Below are positions 1-7,709 of a DNA stretch of 32,502 bases, piece by piece (positions within the stretch are counted from its first letter, which is position 1; each line of letters starts with the position of its first letter). The DNA is from Vicinamibacterales bacterium (GTDB lineage Bacteria > Acidobacteriota > Vicinamibacteria > Vicinamibacterales > UBA8438), in contig CALLXD010000002.1 in the NCBI GenBank assembly GCA_937766455.1, positions 1-32,502 of the forward strand. Reading direction: 5' to 3'. Below the pieces are notes generated by a model. That model saw only the letters and a program-made list of their open reading frames with translations. It was not told the origin of the DNA and searched no databases. The translations under genes and the position numbers were made by a program.

Positions 1-996
1 ACCCAGACGCCTTCCCGTATTGTTCTCGCGCTGTGCGTGGCGCTGTGTGTGTGTCTGGTCGGCGGGGCCGCGGTGTTGGGCGCCGGCACCGCGCAGCCAG
101 AGAGCCCTCCGCCACTGTCGCTCGACGACCTGGCTGCGCTCGACGCGCTCATTGAGGAAGACGAGATCATCGACGACGCGGTGGCCGAGTTCGACGCGGG
201 TGCGGTGACGGACGTGGCGCTGCTGGCGGCGGTGCTGGGGTTCGCGTTGTTCAGCTTCAAGAAGAGGAGCGAGTCGCTCAAGGTCGTCAGCTGGCTCTTG
301 TCGATCGGCTACCTCGGTTTTTACAAAGCCAGCCTGGTCTCGGTAGTCGACATCTTTGGCGCGCTCCGCGCGAGCCTGCCGGCGTTCCAAGACGGGCAAG
401 CCTACTATCTGCTCATCGCCTTCACGCTGGCGTCGACCGTGCTCTGGGGGCGTTTGTACTGCGGTCGAATTTGCGCGTTCGGCGCATTGACGCAGCTCAT
501 GGATCGCATCATCCCGTCGCGGTTTCGCATCGACCCGCCGCGCTGGCTCGATAAACGGTTGGTGTATCTGAAGTATGTGATGCTCGGCACCGCCGTCCTG
601 TATTTCCTCGCCAGTGGCGATACGCTGGTCTATCGGTACATCGAGCCATTCTGGATGTTCACGCGCAACGGCAATGCGATCATGTGGACGCTCCTGACCG
701 TCCTGTTGCTGGCGACCGTCTTCGTGCGGAATCTCTACTGCCGGTACCTGTGTTCGGTCGGCGCCGGTCTTGGTCTGCTGTCCAATCTCACCGTGTTCAA
801 GATCAAGCGATGGGGCGAGTGCTCCACCTGCAAGCTGTGCGAGAAGACGTGCGAGTGGGGCGCCATCGAGGGGCCCAAAATCCTCGTGAGCGAGTGCGTT
901 CGGTGCGACGACTGTGAACGGCTCTCTGCCGATGAAGACACGTGCCCGCACTGGTTGATTCAGAAATTTGTCCGGCGGCGGGCGGCGACGCCGTGA
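1..996 (+). CDS. Membrane-bound 4Fe-4S polyferredoxin, NosR/NapH-like C-terminal half (5' end outside window)
   Basis: The frame is open to the first base of the window, so the gene probably begins upstream; a GTG at 37 is the first possible internal start. A hydrophobic stretch (about nt 19-90) is followed by an acidic linker and at least four further membrane segments. Two CxxxC motifs sit at membrane edges (CGRICAFG near nt 460, CRYLC near nt 739), and a cytoplasmic tail carries CSTCKLCEKTC (nt 820-852) and CVRCDDC plus a later CP, resembling two 4Fe-4S sites. This arrangement matches the C-terminal part of NosR/NirI and NapH-type electron-transfer proteins, which move electrons across the inner membrane. 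Any N-terminal FMN-binding domain would lie outside the window. The second cluster motif is irregular (CxxCxxC, then a distant CP). The stop overlaps the next gene's start. The partner enzyme is unknown. Confidence 0.8.
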   Translation, partial: TQTPSRIVLALCVALCVCLVGGAAVLGAGTAQPESPPPLSLDDLAALDALIEEDEIIDDAVAEFDAGAVTDVALLAAVLGFALFSFKKRSESLKVVSWLLSIGYLGFYKASLVSVVDIFGALRASLPAFQDGQAYYLLIAFTLASTVLWGRLYCGRICAFGALTQLMDRIIPSRFRIDPPRWLDKRLVYLKYVMLGTAVLYFLASGDTLVYRYIEPFWMFTRNGNAIMWTLLTVLLLATVFVRNLYCRYLCSVGAGLGLLSNLTVFKIKRWGECSTCKLCEKTCEWGAIEGPKILVSECVRCDDCERLSADEDTCPHWLIQKFVRRRAATP

Positions 997-3917
997 CCGC
1001 CTTTCCGCCTGGTCACCGTCATCGGTCATCGAGGCCCACGCGACCGGGCGTCGTGTGGTTGACTATTGCCTGTTGGCTCTGTGCCGCGGCTGGCGGCACT
1101 GCACAGCCCGCGACCTCGAGCGCTCCCGAGCCTGGGCGTAGCGCGCGGCTGGTGGTGGCGCCGTTCGTCAATCTCAGTCAACAAACAGACGACGCCTGGA
1201 TCGGTATCGGCATCGCGGAGACCGTGGCGGCGGACTTGCTCCAATCGGGAGCCGTCAGCGGAGTCACAGTGCTGGCCGTCACGGCCACCGCAGTTGGCGA
1301 GCAGCCGACTGACGACACCGCGTTGCGAGCGGCCGCCCAACAGGACGGCGCCGTCTGGCTCGTGCATGGCGGCTATCAACATGTGGGGACGGGACTGCGC
1401 ATCACCGGGCGGATTGTCGACGTGCGCACCGGGGGCACGGTCTACACGGTGCAGGCGGATGGACTACTGGACGAGCTGTTCGATGTGCAGGATGAGCTCG
1501 CGGCCGCCTTCGACACGTGGCTGCGCGGTATGCCGGCCAGAGCCGAGCGTGTCACGCCCGCCGGAGAGGGGACCGCCCCGGCCGCGACGCGACCTGACGG
1601 GTCGGCTGGCGCGGCGACCGGTGTCGTCGAACTGGATCGCGTGGCCGCCGACGTCGCTCCGTCAGCCCCGCGCGGCGGGCGCGGTGGGTTTGCCGCGAAC
1701 CCTGTGCTTGAACGACCAACTGCGGTTGTGGTCCGGGCGACGGCGGCGCCACGGGTGGATGGACGCCTCGATGACGCGGTCTGGCAATCCGCTACCCATC
1801 TGACCGAGTTCGTCCAGATTGCGCCATTGGAGGGTGTTCCCGGCACCGAGGAGACCGAGGTCTGGATGGCGTACGACGACGACCATCTGTATCTCGCGTT
1901 CTATGCGCACTACACGGAGCCCGGCATGATGCGGGCGAATCGTGCGGACCGCGACGAAATTCGCGGTGACGATCGGTTGTCCGTGCTCATTGACCCGTTT
2001 CTCGACCAACAGCGGGCGTATCAGTTCGAGGTGAACGGATATGGGGTGCAGGCCGACTCGATCGTGAACGCGGATGGCAGCACGGGCGCCTCGAGTGGCC
2101 GGACCGTTCGCCCGCAGACGACCGGTGGCGTGCGTCGGGCGGGCGCGAGCAGCGGTGGCGGCCTGAGTGGTTCGGGGCAGTTCGGCATTCGTGGTGATGC
2201 GTCCTGGAACAGCTTGTTCACCACCGCGGGGCAACTGGTCGATGATGGGTGGACGGCGGAGATGGCGATTCCGTTCAAGAGTCTGCGCTATCCGGCTGGC
2301 GCCGGCGACCGGCGGTGGGGGCTGCAGATCACGCGCATCATCCGCGGCAAGTCGGAGGCTGTGGTGTGGTCGCCTGTCTCCCGCGGTGTCTCCGGTCAAT
2401 TGACACAGTTTGGGCTGCTCGAAGGACTGTCTGGTTTGTCGACAAGCCGGAACCTCGAAATCCTGCCACAAGTTACCGGCGTCAGACTGGGGTCGTTGAA
2501 TGCGGAGTCAGGTGAGTTCACCGATCGTGACCCCGTCGGCGACGTGGGCGTGGGCGTGAAGTACGGCATCACCCCGAACCTCACCGCTGACCTCACCTAC
2601 AATCCCGATTTCTCGCAGATTGAGTCTGACCAGCCCCAGATCGACACGAACCAGAGATTTCCGCTCTTTTTCCCTGAACAGCGGCCGTTTTTTCTCGAGG
2701 GTCAGGAGATTTTCGCCACACCGACCATCACGAACCTGTTACACACGCGGACGGTCATAGACCCGAGGTTCGGGGCCAAATTGACCGGGAAGCTGGGGCG
2801 GACCACCATCGGGGTCGTCGCGGCCGACGACCAAGCGGCGGGGCGGTTCGACGACCGCAATGACCCACGATTCGGCACCACCGCCCAGACATTCGTCGGG
2901 CGGGCCAGATACGACCTGTATTCGGAGTCGTATCTGGGGACCATCGTGACCGCCCGGGAATTCGGCCACGAATACAACCGGGTCGGCGGGGTCGATGGGC
3001 GCTTTCGATTCGGGCGGACACATCGGGTCGGATTCCTGGCCGTCGCCTCGGACACGCGGAGTGACCTCGACGGCGACGAACCGCTCGGCGGTCCGGTGAT
3101 CGAAGCCGACTACACGCGGCAAGGCCGCAACCTGGGGTACGCTGCTTCCTACAGTAGCGTCGACCCGGACTTTCGCACCGGCACCGGCTTCTTGTCGCGC
3201 ATCAATTATCGCCAAGCGACCGCGAACGTGTCCTATCGGTGGTGGCCTGAGTCGGGCTTGATCACCTGGGGACCGACGGTCGAGTACCTACGGCTGTACA
3301 ACCACGACGGCGTGCTGCAGGACGAGCAGCTGCAAGGCCGCGTGAGCATGTCGTTTCAGCGGAACATTTCGCTGAACGCCACCGTGAGTCGAGACCTCGA
3401 GCGGTTCAACGAGATCGACTTCCGGAAGAACAGCTACGGGTTGTTCGGAGTCATCAGCACACAGCGGGTGTCCCTGGTCGGTGGCTTCAACCAGGGTGAC
3501 GGTGTCCTCTTTGGCGACAGCCCGTTCCTGGGCCGTACCACCAGCGGCAATTTCCTGCTTAGCGCCCGTCCGACGTCACGGTTGAGGGCCGAGCTCGTCG
3601 GCATTTTTAGCCAGTTCGTCGATCCGCGAGACAGTACCGAGGTCTTCGACGTCAAGATCTTCCGTACCCGCGCCACGTATCAGTTCACAAATCGGCTGCT
3701 TGTCCGTCACATCCTTCAGTACAACACTGCGGCTGTAACGTTCGGCAACAATCTGTTGCTCACCTACCGCATCAACTCGGGAACGGTCGCGTTTATCGGC
3801 TACGACGATCGCTTTCAACAGGGCTCGCTCATCGACGAGTTCCAGTCCACCGCGACCGCGTTGGTGCGAACCAACCGCGCGGTCTTCGCCAAGATCTCGT
3901 ATCTGTTCCGGTACTAG
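993..3917 (+). CDS. Exported FlgO/TolB-like + CBM9-like + DUF5916 outer-membrane fusion protein
   Basis: I place the start at the GTG at 993, which overlaps the preceding stop as GTGA. An earlier GTG at 942 would overlap the upstream gene by 55 bases and put the signal sequence deep inside. The 974-residue product has a basic N-terminus, a hydrophobic core (about residues 19-35) and a likely cleavage site near GTAQ. Residues about 48-190 resemble the FlgO/TolB-N type domain (VAPFVNLS, then a DVRTGG-like strand). Residues about 240-430 resemble a family 9 carbohydrate-binding-like domain (RVDGRLDDAVW). The remainder is DUF5916, with the signature FFPEQRPFFLEG (about residues 556-568) and alternating aromatic strands ending in a C-terminal RY, suggesting an outer-membrane barrel. 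The DUF5916 function is unknown. The N-terminal fusion is unusual. Translational coupling to the Fe-S protein suggests co-expression. Confidence 0.85.
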   Translation: MTAFPPGHRHRSSRPTRPGVVWLTIACWLCAAAGGTAQPATSSAPEPGRSARLVVAPFVNLSQQTDDAWIGIGIAETVAADLLQSGAVSGVTVLAVTATAVGEQPTDDTALRAAAQQDGAVWLVHGGYQHVGTGLRITGRIVDVRTGGTVYTVQADGLLDELFDVQDELAAAFDTWLRGMPARAERVTPAGEGTAPAATRPDGSAGAATGVVELDRVAADVAPSAPRGGRGGFAANPVLERPTAVVVRATAAPRVDGRLDDAVWQSATHLTEFVQIAPLEGVPGTEETEVWMAYDDDHLYLAFYAHYTEPGMMRANRADRDEIRGDDRLSVLIDPFLDQQRAYQFEVNGYGVQADSIVNADGSTGASSGRTVRPQTTGGVRRAGASSGGGLSGSGQFGIRGDASWNSLFTTAGQLVDDGWTAEMAIPFKSLRYPAGAGDRRWGLQITRIIRGKSEAVVWSPVSRGVSGQLTQFGLLEGLSGLSTSRNLEILPQVTGVRLGSLNAESGEFTDRDPVGDVGVGVKYGITPNLTADLTYNPDFSQIESDQPQIDTNQRFPLFFPEQRPFFLEGQEIFATPTITNLLHTRTVIDPRFGAKLTGKLGRTTIGVVAADDQAAGRFDDRNDPRFGTTAQTFVGRARYDLYSESYLGTIVTAREFGHEYNRVGGVDGRFRFGRTHRVGFLAVASDTRSDLDGDEPLGGPVIEADYTRQGRNLGYAASYSSVDPDFRTGTGFLSRINYRQATANVSYRWWPESGLITWGPTVEYLRLYNHDGVLQDEQLQGRVSMSFQRNISLNATVSRDLERFNEIDFRKNSYGLFGVISTQRVSLVGGFNQGDGVLFGDSPFLGRTTSGNFLLSARPTSRLRAELVGIFSQFVDPRDSTEVFDVKIFRTRATYQFTNRLLVRHILQYNTAAVTFGNNLLLTYRINSGTVAFIGYDDRFQQGSLIDEFQSTATALVRTNRAVFAKISYLFRY

Positions 3918-3977
3918 CGGGTCGGAGCGGTTGGAATCGGCGGCGCGTCCGCTCCAGGCGCGAGCGCGTCGAGATAA

Positions 3978-5342
3978 CTACGCGCCCGTTGCACCAGCCG
4001 ATTCGGGTGGTTGGTCCGGGCTCTGCATCGCCTTGAACCCGGCCCACACCATCCCCGTGAGCAGCATCGCCAGCAAGAGCCAGCCCATGGCGCCCGTGAA
4101 CATCGCGCGACTGAACGCCGCCCAGGTGATCGGGAACTGGCTCAGGACGTCCCAGCGTTCGGTCATCCAGTGCCAGGACGTATGCGCGACCAGCGCCGAC
4201 AGCAGAATGGTGCCCATGCGTTCCGCGACGACGTAGCGAAACAGGACGTTCAGCGCCGGCACCAGCAGCAGCAGGACCAGCAGTTGCCCGAGTTCCACGC
4301 CGATGTTGAACGCCAGGAGCGAGGTCAGCAGATGGGTTCCGGCGAATTGCAGCGTCTCACGCAAGGCGAAAGAGAACCCAAAGCCATGGACGAGCCCGAA
4401 AATGAACGTGATGGCCCACCGACGTCTGGTTTCTGCGCCGACGATGTTCTCGAGCGCCATGTAGACGATGGACATGGCGATCAGGGTTTCCACGAGCGGT
4501 GGGAACCAGAGCGCATCCGGAGCCAGGTTGTAGGCGGAGGCCAACAACGTGAATGAGTGGGCGACGGTGAAGGCCGTCACGATGATGGCGAGCGCCCGGA
4601 TCCGGCGAAACGGGATGACGAGACAGGCCAGGAACAGCAGGTGGTCCGTCCCGTCCAGGATGTGCTCGAACCCCATGATCACGAAACGGAGCGCCGCCTG
4701 ATGCCAGCGTGGATCCAAGCGCACCAACCCGGGGTCGCCACGTAGCTCGAACGCCCGCTCGGCGCCACCTGGCGGGAGAAACCGCAACACGGTGATGACC
4801 CGCAGTCCCATCCGTTCGAGGGTTGGTCGAATGGAAAACTCGGACTGGTCCGATTCGATCGGGTAGTCGAACAGTACGTCGAGCATCGCCTGCTGCCAGA
4901 CCAGTTGCGTGCCAACCGGCAGCAGCTCGCCTTGCACGTGTGCCAACGCGCCCTCGTAGGTCTCGAAGGCAGGGTTGGACGGGAGCGATATCTTGATGGC
5001 GCTGATCGTGGGGGTCGCTAGCCGCGTGCCGTTCTCGAACAGTTGGACCTCCTGCCCCATCCACACCATGGCGGCGTCGTCGAATTCCGAACGGCTGCGC
5101 GCCCGCTCGAAGTCGAGGTAGCCAGGCCCGAGCGTCGGAAACACCATGTCCGACAGCGCTTCGAGGGGCACCCGAACGAGTAGCCGAAGCCGCTGGGCCT
5201 CCGGTTTGACGAAGGCCTGCACCGTCACGTCGCCCGGAATGTCGTGGGCCAATTGGCGGGCGGGGAAGGCCAGAACAAGACCGGCGACTACCGCGGCCAG
5301 CGCCACCAGGCTTCCAGGGCGGACGATTTTGGGGGTTGTCAT
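3978..5342 (-). CDS. HupE/UreJ-family membrane protein
   Basis: The 454-residue protein starts with a signal-like segment (residues 10-30), followed by an extracytoplasmic domain of about 180 residues and then a six- or seven-helix membrane domain. The family signature is clear: FEHILDGTDHLLFL (residues 225-238), AHSFTL (261-266), an E-x-IAxS-x-A-x-EN helix (285-299) and HGFGFSF (319-325). HupE/UreJ proteins are proposed to move nickel or cobalt for hydrogenase or urease, but long versions with an N-terminal soluble domain occur widely without those enzymes, and neither enzyme is nearby. The conserved His and Asp residues of the signature are present, so metal transport is plausible but unproven. 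The gene is convergent with the DUF5916 gene, 60 bases away, and divergent from the NHL lipoprotein. Confidence 0.8.
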   Translation of the reverse strand: MTTPKIVRPGSLVALAAVVAGLVLAFPARQLAHDIPGDVTVQAFVKPEAQRLRLLVRVPLEALSDMVFPTLGPGYLDFERARSRSEFDDAAMVWMGQEVQLFENGTRLATPTISAIKISLPSNPAFETYEGALAHVQGELLPVGTQLVWQQAMLDVLFDYPIESDQSEFSIRPTLERMGLRVITVLRFLPPGGAERAFELRGDPGLVRLDPRWHQAALRFVIMGFEHILDGTDHLLFLACLVIPFRRIRALAIIVTAFTVAHSFTLLASAYNLAPDALWFPPLVETLIAMSIVYMALENIVGAETRRRWAITFIFGLVHGFGFSFALRETLQFAGTHLLTSLLAFNIGVELGQLLVLLLLVPALNVLFRYVVAERMGTILLSALVAHTSWHWMTERWDVLSQFPITWAAFSRAMFTGAMGWLLLAMLLTGMVWAGFKAMQSPDQPPESAGATGA

Positions 5343-5459
5343 GGGTTCAAGATGGTGCGTGCGATCTCAGGGCACCTGTCGGGCAGGCCGTCGATACCGC
5401 CCGCGCGATCGCCCGTTCCGGGCGTGTCCGCGGGGCTCTTTTGATAGAGTCGAAAATAT

Positions 5460-5490
5460 AGCGCAATTCGCAGGGAATGCAAGTATACTG
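5460..5490 (+). promoter_or_regulatory. Candidate promoter of the NHL lipoprotein gene
   Basis: An AT-rich island stands out in GC-rich DNA between the divergent HupE-like and NHL genes. TATACT at 5484-5489 is a near-consensus -10 hexamer, 73 bases before the ATG. No good -35 hexamer is visible at the expected distance. TTGATA at 5441-5446 is -35-like but 37 bases away. The call rests on composition and one hexamer. Confidence 0.35.
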
Positions 5491-5562
5491 TCGCCTTCCG
5501 AGAGGACTTCGGAGCCTCGACGTTCGCGGGCTCTTGCGTTCGACTTACATGGAGGAATGCCG

Positions 5563-6861
5563 ATGAATCGGAAGCAGCATCTACTTTTTGGATCCGCACT
5601 CGCGACCGCCGCGCTCGTTGTCGCGTGTGCAGGCGGCGCCCAGGAGTCCGGCGGCGGTGAGGAAGACATGGCGTCGACGTCGATGTTGTCGCAGGACCCC
5701 AATGACGGTGTCCCGACCTTCGAAGTTGATCCGTTGTTCCCCAAGAATTTGCCGAACCACTGGCTGATGGGACCCACCATCGGGGTGGACGTCGACTCGC
5801 GCGACCACATCTGGGTTGTCCATCGCAATACGCCCGACAACTTCGTGCTCAACACTGAAATCGGCATGACTGCAGACCCACCGGTCGCGCAGTGCTGCCA
5901 GCCGGGTCCGCCGGTGCTCGAGTTCGACCAGGAAGGCAACCTCGTGCAGGGCTGGGGCGGTCCAGGGACCGAGACCGGCGACTACACATGGCCGGGGTCG
6001 AATCACGGTATCACCATCGACGGGATGGACAACGTCTGGATCGGCGGCAATGGCGGACCGGACGCACATGTGCTGAAGATGGACCGTCAAGGCAATTTCC
6101 TGATGCAGGTCGGCACGTCCGGTGCCCGCATGACCGGGCCGGTCAGCGAGCGGACCGGAGAGCCCACCGCACAGCGTGACAGTCTCTCGATGGACAGCTT
6201 CGGGCGCGTCGCGAAAATCGCGGTCGACAACGAGGCCAACGAGGCGTATTTCTCGGACGGTTACTTCAACCGCCGGATGGCGGTCGTCGACATGACCACC
6301 GGCGAGATGAAACGGTTCTGGGGCGCCTACGGCAACGAGCCGGACGACGATGTCGACCTCGGTCGCTACGTACGCGGCGACGAATCGACGTACTCGCAGT
6401 TCCGCGGCCCCGTGCACTGCGGCGAGATCGCGAACGACGGTCTGGTCTACGTGTGCGACCGTGGAGGCGACCGTGTCCAGGTCTTCCAGAAGGACGGCAC
6501 CTACGTGTCCGAGCACTTCTACGCGCCCGACACGCTCTCGCAAGGGTCCACCTGGGACATCGACTTCTCGCACGACCCCGAGCAGAAGTGGATCTATCTG
6601 GCTGACGGTCAGAACATGAAGGTCTACATCATCGAGCGCGAGACGATGGAAGTGGTGACCGCGTTTGGTGACGGTGGTCGTCAGCCGGGTATGTTCTTCG
6701 CGGTGCACAGTATCGCGGTGGACTCGAACGGAAACATCTTCACGACCGAGACCTACGAAGGGTCGCGGCTGCAGAAGTTCACGTTCAAGGGCTATGCTCC
6801 GGTGCCGGCTGGTGCCGAGGGTGAGAACAGCCAGGGCGTGCTCTGGCCGACCACCAACTAG
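5563..6861 (+). CDS. NHL-repeat (six-bladed propeller) lipoprotein
   Basis: The start is the ATG at 5563, six bases after a strong GGAGGA (5551-5556); the ATG at 5557 touches the ribosome site and is less likely. The 432-residue product has a lipoprotein signal with lipobox VVAC (Cys22), followed by a Gly/Glu-rich linker, so it should be anchored in a membrane facing the periplasm or the outside. The body is a beta-propeller of NHL type, with repeated blades of the form hydrophobic-DxxDNVWIGG, GVDVDSRDHIWV and IAVDSNGNIF. It recalls the propeller of peptidyl-alpha-hydroxyglycine amidating lyase-like proteins, but I cannot assign an activity. A vicinal CC pair (near nt 5891-5896) and two further Cys (CGE, VCDR) could form disulfides. 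It has its own candidate promoter and a strong terminator, so it is probably monocistronic. Confidence 0.82.
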   Translation: MNRKQHLLFGSALATAALVVACAGGAQESGGGEEDMASTSMLSQDPNDGVPTFEVDPLFPKNLPNHWLMGPTIGVDVDSRDHIWVVHRNTPDNFVLNTEIGMTADPPVAQCCQPGPPVLEFDQEGNLVQGWGGPGTETGDYTWPGSNHGITIDGMDNVWIGGNGGPDAHVLKMDRQGNFLMQVGTSGARMTGPVSERTGEPTAQRDSLSMDSFGRVAKIAVDNEANEAYFSDGYFNRRMAVVDMTTGEMKRFWGAYGNEPDDDVDLGRYVRGDESTYSQFRGPVHCGEIANDGLVYVCDRGGDRVQVFQKDGTYVSEHFYAPDTLSQGSTWDIDFSHDPEQKWIYLADGQNMKVYIIERETMEVVTAFGDGGRQPGMFFAVHSIAVDSNGNIFTTETYEGSRLQKFTFKGYAPVPAGAEGENSQGVLWPTTN

Positions 6862-6896
6862 GTTCACGGGCAGATGATTGCTCGTCGGTAGTACTC

Positions 6897-6937
6897 CGGC
6901 CGGCCCGCCATCGAGGTGGGCCGGCCGTTCGTTTGTA
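6897..6937 (+). terminator. Rho-independent terminator after the NHL lipoprotein
   Basis: A 13-base-pair stem pairs 6897-6909 with 6915-6927 (one G-T pair) around a 5-base loop, followed by TTCGTTTGT. It lies 36 bases after the stop codon. Confidence 0.85.
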
Positions 6938-7026
6938 CCTCGATGTCTGGGCGAACCACGGTGGCTGCGTGGTATCACCCGCGCGATTTCTCGAGACCGT
7001 ACGGGTCCGTATTACTTGGAGGTGTC

Positions 7027-7470
7027 ATGCGTCGCTCTGGAGTGCTTTGCGTGCAGCGGGTGGCTGTCGCCCTTGGTGTCCTGCTCTTCGCTGGAACGGG
7101 CACCGTGTTGGCGCAGGATCTGACCGAAGAATCCTATGGGCCGATGATGGGCGAGGTCCGGCTCCTGGTGGGCGACGTATCGCAATACATCGACAACCGC
7201 TACTGGCCTGAACTGGGCGAAGCTCTCGACAAGTTGTTTCCGGAATTCCGGCGCATGGAAGCGTTTTGGACCGCGCGTGGCAATGACGGGGCCGTCGAAC
7301 TTGTGGGGAACGGGATCGCGGCCCTCAGAGAACTCGGGCAGGCTGGCGTTGCCATGGAGGTGCCTCCAGCGCAAGCCGGGCTTGCGAACCTGCGAGCCGT
7401 GTGTGGGTCGTGCCATGAGGCCCACCGAGAGGCCGACGGCGATGGTTTCAAGATTAAAGGCGGATCCTGA
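7027..7470 (+). CDS. Class II (c'/c556-like) cytochrome c, exported
   Basis: The ATG at 7027 follows GGAGG (7018-7022) by four bases. The 147-residue product has a signal peptide (hydrophobic residues 11-28, cleavage near VLAQ). The single haem motif CGSCH (residues 126-130) lies close to the C-terminus, the hallmark of class II cytochromes such as c' and c556, whose four-helix bundle precedes the haem site; the intervening sequence is helical in character. It would carry one covalently bound haem c in the periplasm and act as an electron carrier, or bind a small gas ligand if c'-like. The short FKIKGG tail follows the motif. It sits between two intrinsic terminators, so it is probably transcribed alone. 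Which oxidoreductase it serves is unknown; a PQQ dehydrogenase about 14 kb away is one possible donor. Confidence 0.85.
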   Translation: MRRSGVLCVQRVAVALGVLLFAGTGTVLAQDLTEESYGPMMGEVRLLVGDVSQYIDNRYWPELGEALDKLFPEFRRMEAFWTARGNDGAVELVGNGIAALRELGQAGVAMEVPPAQAGLANLRAVCGSCHEAHREADGDGFKIKGGS

Positions 7471-7496
7471 CCACCGAGACTGACGGCAACGAGTGC

Positions 7497-7534
7497 GGGG
7501 ACGATAGCCGAAGGTGGTTATCGTCCCCTTTTGT
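7497..7534 (+). terminator. Rho-independent terminator after the cytochrome c gene
   Basis: A 13-base-pair stem pairs 7497-7509 with 7516-7528 (one G-T pair) around a 6-base loop, followed by TTTTGTCTGT. It starts 26 bases after the stop codon and is the cleanest terminator in the window. Confidence 0.92.
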
Positions 7535-7709
7535 CTGTACGGCCGACGGTGTACGCTTGTCGCGAGCCCCGAACCCGCTCCGGCAAATGTGCGGTCGCGG
7601 AGCGCGTGAGGCTGTATGTCCTTCGTTTTAGCCCGCGCGGTGCAGTCACTTGGTGAGTTCACACACGTGACTCAGGACGGCGCCAGATCCCCACAGAAGT
7701 AGAGCGCCA

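Noticed and set aside
942..992. Upstream GTG at 942 as start of the DUF5916 protein
   Set aside because: It would overlap the Fe-S gene by 55 bases and bury the signal peptide; the GTGA overlap start at 993 fits better.
5146..5562. Extended N-terminus for the NHL protein
   Set aside because: The extra part lies opposite the HupE-like gene and before a strong ribosome site and lipobox at the real start.
5581..6978. 465-codon open frame opposite the NHL lipoprotein
   Set aside because: Same reason: an antisense shadow rich in His, Arg and Val with no domain.
7644..7673. AGTCAC/GTGACT inverted repeat before the Abhydrolase_10 gene as an operator
   Set aside because: Only six-base arms and a 17-base spacer, which is common by chance.
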